Below, in pieces: positions 1 through 7,510 of a stretch of 64,000 nt of DNA; position 1 is the stretch's first letter; each line of letters opens with the position of its first letter. A model generated the notes under the pieces. The model was not told the origin of the DNA. It worked only from the letters and a program-made list of their open reading frames with translations, and made no database searches. The position numbers and the translations under genes were made by a program. The stretch is from Deinococcus aerophilus. GTDB lineage: Bacteria > Deinococcota > Deinococci > Deinococcales > Deinococcaceae. Location: the NCBI RefSeq assembly GCF_014647075.1, contig NZ_BMOM01000008.1:1-64000 (forward strand), read 5' to 3'.

Positions 1-425
<425 letters not shown>

Positions 426-1172
426 TCAAGCCAGCTGCTCTCCGACCGGCCTGAGCAGCGGAAAGGCGGCAACCGTGTCCTGATCCAGATCACAGGCGGC
501 TTCCAGCGCGGTCACGGTACGGTCCAGTTCGGCAATCAGGGCCAGCAGCCGAGGTTGCCCTGCCGCGCCAGGGGCCAGGCGGTAGGCGCGCACCAGCAGC
601 CGGTAGTACTGCAGGGTCCCATGCTGGCCCTGGTTGAACCGGTCGAAGAAGGCGGCCCGTGTCTCGGCCGTGTCGCCCGCCGTGAGCACGTCGGTCAGGA
701 TGCTGCGGGCATTGTGCAGCTTGTCGGCGGCGCTGACGAGCAGGGCCGAGGCGTCCTTGACGTGTTCGCGGCTTACCAGCTTGTGGAGGTACTCTCCCTT
801 GCGCTGCTCCCAGGGGGCTTTCCTGCCGTTCACCAGCGGCGTTTCCTCGGTGGCCCCCAACACCAGCCGGGCCACTTCGGTGTCGAATTCGCGGCGAATA
901 TGGTCTTCCAGCTCCTGACGCTTTTTAGCCCGCATCGTTTCCTCAGGCTCCAGGTTTTCCGGACCGTCTTCCAGGGCGTCATGCAGCAGGGCGGCGATGG
1001 CCTCATCCTCGGACGCGCCGAACTCCAACGCCACAGAGGCCACGCCCATCAGGTGGGAGATGTAGGGAATGCGCGTGCCCTTGCGGTACTGCCCGGTGTG
1101 CCACTTGTGGGCCAGGGTGAGCGCTTTGATAAACCGGTCGGTGAGGGGAAAGGCGGTTGCTGGAGTCTCCAT
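426..1172 (-). CDS. HD-domain protein, small alarmone hydrolase-like (MESH1/SpoT-N type)
   Basis: A 248-residue protein with the layout of the metal-dependent HD domain of SpoT/RelA and of stand-alone small alarmone hydrolases. An early HTGQYRKGTRIPYISH segment is followed by the HD signature LLHDALED at about residues 62-69 and by SAADKLHNAR at about 148-157, where the last metal-binding Asp lies. In this family the enzyme removes pyrophosphate from (p)ppGpp or related nucleotides. There is no synthetase, TGS or ACT domain, so it would be hydrolase-only. A TAACAT -10 box sits six bases before the ATG, suggesting leaderless transcription. It sits in the island beside the helicase/restriction operon. 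Substrate is inferred; other HD nucleotidases remain possible. Confidence 0.8.
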   Translation of the reverse strand: METPATAFPLTDRFIKALTLAHKWHTGQYRKGTRIPYISHLMGVASVALEFGASEDEAIAALLHDALEDGPENLEPEETMRAKKRQELEDHIRREFDTEVARLVLGATEETPLVNGRKAPWEQRKGEYLHKLVSREHVKDASALLVSAADKLHNARSILTDVLTAGDTAETRAAFFDRFNQGQHGTLQYYRLLVRAYRLAPGAAGQPRLLALIAELDRTVTALEAACDLDQDTVAAFPLLRPVGEQLA

Positions 1173-1229
1173 GCCCCGATGTTATGTGGCCTGCCAGCGC
1201 CGACTTGCCTCATTTGTGCCTTGCGGCGG

Positions 1230-1628
1230 TTACTCCTCGAACAACCCGACCTGCCGCGCCCCCTGCGCCCGCTGAAGCTTCTGCTCCTCCAGCTTCTTCA
1301 AGGCGTCCTCGAAACTGCTGGCCTGCGGAATCCCGTCCTCTGGCGGACGGCCCCGTCCCCTGGGGGTAACGTCGGCCGCAACGCTGACTGGCTCTGAAAC
1401 TGGCACGGTGTCCGTTTCCGGTTGCACCTTGCGGGGCCGTCCACGCCGCTTCGGTTCACTGCCGTCCGCCGCAGCTTTCGGAGTAGTCTCCGCGCTGCTG
1501 GCCCTAACTGCTTTCGGCTTCCGTCTGGCCCCCGTGCCTTCTGCGACTCGCGCCGCCCGGATGCGTTCCAGCAGCAAGAATCTCTCCGGGGCCGTGTCAC
1601 GGACGGGCAGCCGTCTGAACTGGGGCAT
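1230..1628 (-). CDS. Small basic protein with AT-hook-like motifs
   Basis: About 132 residues, unrecognised as a whole. Two RGRP-type AT-hook-like cores are visible, RRGRPRK near residue 76 and GRGRPPE near residue 101. The tail is helical and charged (SFEDALKKLEEQKLQRAQ) and ends QVGLFEE. AT-hooks bind the minor groove of AT-rich DNA, so a DNA-binding role is inferred. The chosen ATG at 1628 has a CATACT -10 box seven bases upstream, fitting a leaderless message. The frame stays open further upstream, but that part would overlap the divergent helicase gene at 1737. The two genes share a roughly 110-base divergent promoter region, so it could regulate the operon. Confidence 0.55.
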   Translation of the reverse strand: MPQFRRLPVRDTAPERFLLLERIRAARVAEGTGARRKPKAVRASSAETTPKAAADGSEPKRRGRPRKVQPETDTVPVSEPVSVAADVTPRGRGRPPEDGIPQASSFEDALKKLEEQKLQRAQGARQVGLFEE

Positions 1629-1736
1629 CTCCGGCAGTATGACGGCCGCGCGGGGACGACGTGACCGCAGGTGCGCCGTCCCCGCGCGGCATGTGAGCGT
1701 GCCTCCAGGCCCGTCCAGGGGCAGAATGCGGGCACT

Positions 1737-4304
1737 GTGCCCCCACTCACTCTGGATGATCTCTTCGCGGAGGCGAACTTCACGCCCAACGCCCCGCAGC
1801 GCGCCGCGATCCTGCACACCGACGGACCGCTCTTCCTCGTGGCCGGGCCAGGGTCGGGGAAGACCCGCGTGCTGCTGTGGCGCACCGTGAACCTGATGGT
1901 CTTCCACGGCGTTCAGCCGGAGGAGATCTTCCTGGCGACCTTCACCGAGAAGGCCGCCAAGCAGCTCCGGGACGGCCTACTCTCCCTGCTCGGCCTCGTC
2001 ACGAACCGCACGGGGCAACCTTTCGATCTCTCCCAGATGTACATCGGGACCGTGCACTCCCTGTGCAACCGGTTGCTCACCGACCGGGCCTTTTCCCCGG
2101 GACGGCAGCGGTCACAGTCCCCGGTCGTGATGGACGCCCTGGAGCAGTACTTCCACCTGTACCGCAAGCGGTTCTGGCGGGACGCCCTGAGTCACCTCGG
2201 CATCGAGGACGACCTGGAAGTCGTGCAGGAACGCCTGAACCTCGTGTTCGGCAACCGGGGCGCGTCACGGCACAAGGCCGTCGTGGCCCTGCAGAGTCTC
2301 TTCAACCGCTTCAGTGAGGAGAACCTGGCCCCGGATGACCTCCTCACGCAGAACACCAACCCCGACCTAGACCTCCCCCTGAGGCTGTACGCGTACTACC
2401 TGTCCACGCTCGGGCAGTCCGTGGATCTCTCATTGCTGCAGCAGGCGGCTTATAAGGTCGTGGCGGCGAACCCGCAGGCGAGCAGCCTCTTCAAGTACGT
2501 CACGGTGGACGAGTACCAGGACACGAACGCGATTCAGGAGAAGCTGTACTTCGCGCTGGCCAGGTGCGGCAATATCTGCGTGGTGGGAGACGACGAGCAG
2601 GCGCTGTACCGCTTCCGGGGCGCGACCGTGGAGAACTTCGTACAGTTCCCGGACCGCTGCCAGCAGCACCTGAGCCGCACGCCGACCCGCATCGCCCTGA
2701 ACACGAACTACCGGTCCAGGAAGGGCGTGGTGGACTTCTACACGGGCTACATGGACGGTGGGCACTGGGCGAGGCCGGGTGGCGGCGCGTACCGCATCGA
2801 AGGGAAAGGCATCCAGGCGCACAGCGCTGACGCCAGGCCCTCCGTGGCGGTGAGCAGCTCGGCGGGACCGGAGAGCGTCTGCATCGAAATCGCGGCGCTG
2901 ATCCGGTCCCTGATCGACTCCGGCAAGGTGCAGGACGCCAACCAGATCGCGTGTCTCTTCCCGTCCGTGAAATCGTCCGCCGCGCAGCGCCTGACCAAGG
3001 CGCTCGCGGACGTGGACCTGAAGGTCTACTCCCCCCGGGCCGGGCGGTTCATCGAGACGGACGAGGCGACCCTGATGCTCGGTCTGATGATCCAGGTGCT
3101 GGGCCGCACGCCCCGCGAGATCGAATTCAACGGGGGGGACTACAAGCTCTACCACGACTGGCTCGACGCCGCTGAGAAGGAAGCCAGGGACGTCATCCGG
3201 GCCGACCCCCGCCTGGCCAGTTTCGTGCAGGACCGCAAGGCCGAGATCGCCGGGGTCCGCCGGGACTACCAGGCGTTCATGACCGTCCTGGAGAAGCAGG
3301 GCTGGGCGGCCATCAGCCCGTACGACCCGGCGAAGCACAAGCGGGCCCTAATGGACGCCCCCGGCCTGAGCAACCGGGCCAGGACCGGCATCGGGAACCA
3401 GCACTTCGACCGGGTGGCGCGTGAACGGCAGGCGGAAGGGAAACCGGTCACGCTGAGTTACGCCGTCAACCGGGCCACGTCGCTCGACTGGACGGTCCTC
3501 GATCTCTTCTACCGACTCACGGCCTTCCAGCCGTTCAAGGGCATGTTCGACCTCGCCGAGCAGGGCCGGGACGAGGGGCCGGTCACGACCCTCAGCCTGG
3601 TGTCGCAACTCGTCTCCCGCTTCATGGAGGAGACGCAGACGATCCTTACGGCGCACTCCTTCGAGAACGACCTGCTGCGCAACCAGTTCGTCGGGTCGTA
3701 CCTCTTCGCGCTCTTCCGCCTCGGCGAAGGCGAGTACGAGGACGAGGAAGTGCCCTTCCCGAAGGGCCGCATTCCGTTCCTGACCGTCCACCAGAGCAAG
3801 GGCCTGGAATTCCCGGTGGTGGTGCTGGGCAGCGTCATGAAGAAGGACATGGGACCGCAGACGGTCGAGGTGCTCATCCGGCCCTTCCTGAGCGGCGACA
3901 ACGAACCCCTGGAGAAGGTCAGTCAGTTCGACACCATGCGGATGTTCTACGTGGCCCTCAGCCGCGCGCAGAACCTCCTCGTCGTCGGGCACATCAAGGG
4001 CCGGGGGTACTCCACTCACGACTCGTTCAAAACGCTCCTGGACGGGAACGTCACCCGCATCCCCGATCTGGACCTCAGCACCGTGCCGGCCGCAGGGGCC
4101 GAGTCGGACGACACCATGCGCAGCTACTCGTACACGGCCGACTACCTGCGGTACCTCGAGTGCCCCAGGTCGTACATGATCTTCCGGAAGTACGACTTCG
4201 CGGATTCCCGCACCGGGGGCATGTTCTTCGGGAACCTCGTGCACCAGACGATCGAGGACCTGCACAACCGCGTGATCGCCCTGCGCGAAGGAGTGACCGC
4301 ATGA
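1737..4304 (+). CDS. UvrD/Rep-type superfamily 1 helicase with AddB-like C-terminal tail
   Basis: An 855-residue SF1 DNA helicase. Visible motifs are Walker A AGPGSGKT (residues 36-43), Walker B/motif II VDEYQDTN (D258-E259), GDDEQALYRFRG (motif III), TVHQSKGLEF (motif V, about 683) and FYVALSRAQ (motif VI). Past the usual helicase end, YLECPRSY (C809) and FFGNLVHQTIED (H836) match the first helices of an AddB/Cas4-type PD-(D/E)XK nuclease domain. The protein then stops, and the rest of that domain is the next gene, which overlaps by ATGA. The GTG at 1737 is preferred because a CAGAAT -10-like box lies nine bases upstream; the frame is open to 1671. First gene of a six-gene operon with type III restriction-modification. 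Confidence 0.9.
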   Translation: MPPLTLDDLFAEANFTPNAPQRAAILHTDGPLFLVAGPGSGKTRVLLWRTVNLMVFHGVQPEEIFLATFTEKAAKQLRDGLLSLLGLVTNRTGQPFDLSQMYIGTVHSLCNRLLTDRAFSPGRQRSQSPVVMDALEQYFHLYRKRFWRDALSHLGIEDDLEVVQERLNLVFGNRGASRHKAVVALQSLFNRFSEENLAPDDLLTQNTNPDLDLPLRLYAYYLSTLGQSVDLSLLQQAAYKVVAANPQASSLFKYVTVDEYQDTNAIQEKLYFALARCGNICVVGDDEQALYRFRGATVENFVQFPDRCQQHLSRTPTRIALNTNYRSRKGVVDFYTGYMDGGHWARPGGGAYRIEGKGIQAHSADARPSVAVSSSAGPESVCIEIAALIRSLIDSGKVQDANQIACLFPSVKSSAAQRLTKALADVDLKVYSPRAGRFIETDEATLMLGLMIQVLGRTPREIEFNGGDYKLYHDWLDAAEKEARDVIRADPRLASFVQDRKAEIAGVRRDYQAFMTVLEKQGWAAISPYDPAKHKRALMDAPGLSNRARTGIGNQHFDRVARERQAEGKPVTLSYAVNRATSLDWTVLDLFYRLTAFQPFKGMFDLAEQGRDEGPVTTLSLVSQLVSRFMEETQTILTAHSFENDLLRNQFVGSYLFALFRLGEGEYEDEEVPFPKGRIPFLTVHQSKGLEFPVVVLGSVMKKDMGPQTVEVLIRPFLSGDNEPLEKVSQFDTMRMFYVALSRAQNLLVVGHIKGRGYSTHDSFKTLLDGNVTRIPDLDLSTVPAAGAESDDTMRSYSYTADYLRYLECPRSYMIFRKYDFADSRTGGMFFGNLVHQTIEDLHNRVIALREGVTA

Positions 4305-5167
4305 CACAGAGCATGGAGGACTTCATCACGGACGCGTTCGAGCAGAACTACGAACGCATCCGCCTCGAAACCGGCCGGGCCGTGACGCCCAACATCAAGG
4401 AAGCCGCCAGGGAACAGGTGCTGCTGTACTACCGGCGCATGCGGGACGTGGCAGACGGCGTCACCGACACCGAGGTGAAACTCACCCTCCCCGAACAGCG
4501 CACGCCGCAGCAGCGCAAGTTCACGCTCGAAGGCGTCGTCGACATCGTCCGCGAAGGCGACCGGACCACCATGTACGACGTCAAGACGCACCTGGACGCC
4601 GACGCTGCCGCCGGGCAACTCGATCAATACGTGCAGCAACTGAACCTCTACGCCCACATCTGGCAGGGCCTGCGTGGGGAAGCGCTGGACGAGACTGCTA
4701 TCATCGCGACCCGTCCCACGCGGGAACTCCGCCAGGCGCTCCGCAGCGGGGACGACCGGGTGATCGACGCGGCCATTCTGAAGTGGCGACCTTGTCTGAA
4801 CATTCCCCTGGACGAACACGCCGTTGAGGACACCGTCCAGCGGTTCGGCACTGTGGTGGACCGCATTGAGGAACGCCACTTCATGCCCCCGGCCGTGGAG
4901 AAACTGAAAGCCCCGATCCGCCCCGGTGCGCGGCAGCCCTTCGGGACGGCCGTGTGCGCCAACTGCGACGTGCGCTTTACCTGCGACAGTTACCGCCAGT
5001 TCCGGTTGCAGACCACACCGGGAATGAACCCGGAACGGGTGCTGCAGGACGCCATGAACGAGTACGCGGCCAGTAGCGAGCAGGGGCAGTGGGTGGATGC
5101 GAACATGGAAACCCTAAACCGCGACAGGCTGCCCGACGCTGAAGACATTGACCGGGGTGACGTATGA
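4301..5167 (+). CDS. PD-(D/E)XK nuclease with AddB/Cas4-type iron-sulfur cysteines
   Basis: A 288-residue protein carrying the catalytic core of a RecB/AddB-type nuclease: EGVVDIV with D81, then YDVKT with D93 and K95, then QLDQYVQQLNLYAH, the usual QxxxY-type helix. Near the end, C219-x2-C222-x5-C228 has the spacing of the last three cluster cysteines of AddB. The fourth cysteine and the first conserved helices are missing here and lie at the C-terminus of the upstream helicase (C809). Start ATG 4301 overlaps the helicase stop as ATGA, so translation is probably coupled. The product likely forms one functional unit with the helicase and resects or cleaves DNA. That is inference from domain content. 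Confidence 0.85.
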   Translation: MTQSMEDFITDAFEQNYERIRLETGRAVTPNIKEAAREQVLLYYRRMRDVADGVTDTEVKLTLPEQRTPQQRKFTLEGVVDIVREGDRTTMYDVKTHLDADAAAGQLDQYVQQLNLYAHIWQGLRGEALDETAIIATRPTRELRQALRSGDDRVIDAAILKWRPCLNIPLDEHAVEDTVQRFGTVVDRIEERHFMPPAVEKLKAPIRPGARQPFGTAVCANCDVRFTCDSYRQFRLQTTPGMNPERVLQDAMNEYAASSEQGQWVDANMETLNRDRLPDAEDIDRGDV

Positions 5168-5622
5168 ACGGACAGGCATTCAAAGATTTTCTCAATCAGC
5201 AAAAGCAGATTCGGACTGCTCACCGGTCCGCTATCGAGAAGTACATCCAGGCCATCACGAAGACCCTGTCGGACGAACAGAGCAAAAGCGGCGCGTACTA
5301 CTCTTCCAGTTCTATAGACGTGATCCAGCCGCCAGAGCTGGACGAGGGGTACATCAGCTTTACGCTGAAAGTCCTGTCGAGCTCACTGCCGATGGGATTG
5401 AAGCTGACGTCAGAGGGCGTGTTCGTCCTGCGGTGCCTAGGCAAAGAGGTCGAGACGACCACGCCGCCCGACACCATTCAATTCATCTACCAGTGTCTCT
5501 GCGAGTTGGAATCAACAGCCACCGCACTCCAGAGAGGCTGGGCGGACGACCCTGCAGCCAACTCCTCGCAGCGAACTGAAACGCCCCCGTTGGCACAGCC
5601 TGCCCCTAACGCCGTCACGTAA
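5164..5622 (+). CDS. Unknown small operon protein
   Basis: 152 residues, not recognised. The N-terminal third is helical and polar (AFKDFLNQQKQIRTAHRS, then a Lys/Gln-rich helix). The middle has alternating strand-like segments around DEGYISFTLKV and SEGVFVLRCLGKEV. The last 25 residues are Pro/Ala/Thr-rich and probably disordered. No signal peptide, membrane span or catalytic motif is visible. Its ATG overlaps the nuclease stop (ATGA), so it is translationally coupled to the helicase-nuclease pair. The mod gene follows after ten bases. An accessory, specificity or partner role is a guess from position only. Confidence 0.75.
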   Translation: MNGQAFKDFLNQQKQIRTAHRSAIEKYIQAITKTLSDEQSKSGAYYSSSSIDVIQPPELDEGYISFTLKVLSSSLPMGLKLTSEGVFVLRCLGKEVETTTPPDTIQFIYQCLCELESTATALQRGWADDPAANSSQRTETPPLAQPAPNAVT

Positions 5623-5632
5623 GGAAAACTCC

Positions 5633-7510
5633 ATGATTGAAGAATTGAAACGCCCAGATCGACTGGACGAGGACCGCATCGAGGCCATCAAAGCCCTGTT
5701 CCCTGAGGCCTTCCCTGATGGACGATTCAACCCGCAGGCCCTCAAAGAATTGCTTGAAGATCCGAACGAAGCGGTCGGGCAGGATGCAGACTTCTATGGG
5801 CTGAGCTGGCCTGGCAAGAAGCAGGCGCGCAAGCGAGCCGCATCTGCACCGACCGTAACGCTTGCCCCAAAACCCGGCGAGGGAGAAAACGAGCAGTCCA
5901 CCAGAAATGTGATCATCGAAGGGGACAACCTGGAAGTGATGCAGGCGCTTCTTAGGGCATACGCGGGGAAGGTGAAACTGATTTACATCGATCCGCCCTA
6001 TAACACTGGCAACGACTTCGTGTACCGCGACGATTTCAAGTCGTCTACGGAAGCGTACCTGGAGGAGACAGGGCAGCGTGACGTTGAGGGCTTACTCGTC
6101 AGCAATCCGCGCACCGGCGGACGCTTTCATGCCAACTGGCTCAACATGATTTATCCGCGTCTTAAGATGGCTCACTCGCTGCTTATGGACGATGGTTTAA
6201 TTTTCATATCTATTGACGACAATGAGTTAAACAATCTTCGACTTGTCTGCGGTGAAGTATTTGGTGATGAAAATTTCATTGGCAATATTGTATGGCAAAA
6301 GAAGTATGCTCCTGCGAACGATACCGTGAATCTATCATATATGCACGAATATATTATGGTATATGCTAAGCAAAAAAAGTATAGCGACGCTGGAAGGCAG
6401 ATCGCGTTGATTAGTAAGATGGCGCGTAGCGAAGCGCAAAATGCACTTTACAAAAATCCCGACGGAGATCCTCGAGGGGACTGGGCATCAGACAACTATA
6501 CTTGTAATAAAACGGCCGAAGAGAGGCCGAACTTATTTTATCCCATCATACAACCTAAAACTGGTAAGGAGATTTGGCCGAGCAGATCAAGGGTCTGGGC
6601 ATATTCACAGATTGAGCACCAAAAACATATTGAAGAGGGGAGGCTTTGGTGGGGAATAAATAAGGAAAACGAAACTCCACGGTATAAAAGATACCTTTCT
6701 GACGTAGGAGGAGTCGTTAGCGATACGTGGTGGTCTCATGACAAAGTCGGCCATAGCGATGAAGCAAAGAAGGAATTCAAAGCATTGTTCTCTGAGGCGA
6801 CCGATGCCTTTGACACGCCAAAGCCCACGCGAATGATCAAGCGCATCGTAGAACTAGCAACTACTGGCGTTGATGGACATATCGTGCTGGATTTCTTTGC
6901 TGGCTCGGGTACGACTGGACAGGCTGTGATGGAAGTCAACGATGCAGACGATGGAGATAGACGCTTCATTCTAGTCCAAGCACCAGAAGCCAGCAAACCC
7001 GGCTCAGAAGCCATGAAGGCTGGGTTGTCCACTATTAGCAAAGTGACCGCCGAGCGTGTGCGTCGGGCTGCCAAAAAAATTAAAGCAGAGAGCAAGGCGG
7101 ACCGGGGCTTCCGGGTCTACCAGACCACACCTTCAAATTTACGGAAGTACCGACCAATTACGGTTCAAAACGTTGCCGAGCTTGGCGGCCTGGACTTCAA
7201 GGGCTCGGGAGCTCTCGTGCCTGACTTCAACTCCCAGAACGTCATCACGGAGATGATGTTGCTGGAAGGTTTCCCGCTGGACAGCAGGATCGAGCAGGCG
7301 CCCGAGTTCAGCGACCAAGTGTATGTCGTGTCGCACCCGGAGCGCAGCCACCGCCTGCTGATTTCCCTGACGGCCGACAAGCTGCTCGATGAAACGGTCG
7401 AGCAGGCCAGCCAGTACCCGAAGGACACGTTCATCTGCCTGGAATCGAGCCTGACGGATCAGAGCAAGATCCGCCTGGCGGACGCCGTGGCAAAAGTGAA
7501 AACCCTGTAA
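5633..7510 (+). CDS. mod: Type III restriction-modification DNA methyltransferase (Mod)
   Basis: A 625-residue adenine methyltransferase of the beta-class order. The catalytic motif IV DPPYNTGNDF lies near residues 119-128 and the AdoMet-binding motif I FFAGSGTTG near 421-429, with the target-recognition region between them. In type III systems Mod methylates adenine on one strand of an asymmetric site and forms the recognition module for Res. An AAGGAAA ribosome site overlaps the upstream stop. The stretch from about 6180 to 7090 is clearly AT-richer than the rest of the gene and the operon, fitting exchange of the recognition domain. The matching res gene lies 1.7 kb downstream, separated by a lipoprotein gene. 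Confidence 0.93.
   Translation: MIEELKRPDRLDEDRIEAIKALFPEAFPDGRFNPQALKELLEDPNEAVGQDADFYGLSWPGKKQARKRAASAPTVTLAPKPGEGENEQSTRNVIIEGDNLEVMQALLRAYAGKVKLIYIDPPYNTGNDFVYRDDFKSSTEAYLEETGQRDVEGLLVSNPRTGGRFHANWLNMIYPRLKMAHSLLMDDGLIFISIDDNELNNLRLVCGEVFGDENFIGNIVWQKKYAPANDTVNLSYMHEYIMVYAKQKKYSDAGRQIALISKMARSEAQNALYKNPDGDPRGDWASDNYTCNKTAEERPNLFYPIIQPKTGKEIWPSRSRVWAYSQIEHQKHIEEGRLWWGINKENETPRYKRYLSDVGGVVSDTWWSHDKVGHSDEAKKEFKALFSEATDAFDTPKPTRMIKRIVELATTGVDGHIVLDFFAGSGTTGQAVMEVNDADDGDRRFILVQAPEASKPGSEAMKAGLSTISKVTAERVRRAAKKIKAESKADRGFRVYQTTPSNLRKYRPITVQNVAELGGLDFKGSGALVPDFNSQNVITEMMLLEGFPLDSRIEQAPEFSDQVYVVSHPERSHRLLISLTADKLLDETVEQASQYPKDTFICLESSLTDQSKIRLADAVAKVKTL

Noticed and set aside
4290..4310. Programmed frameshift fusing helicase and nuclease
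   Set aside because: No slippery heptamer or downstream structure is apparent at the ATGA overlap. Coupled reinitiation explains it more simply.
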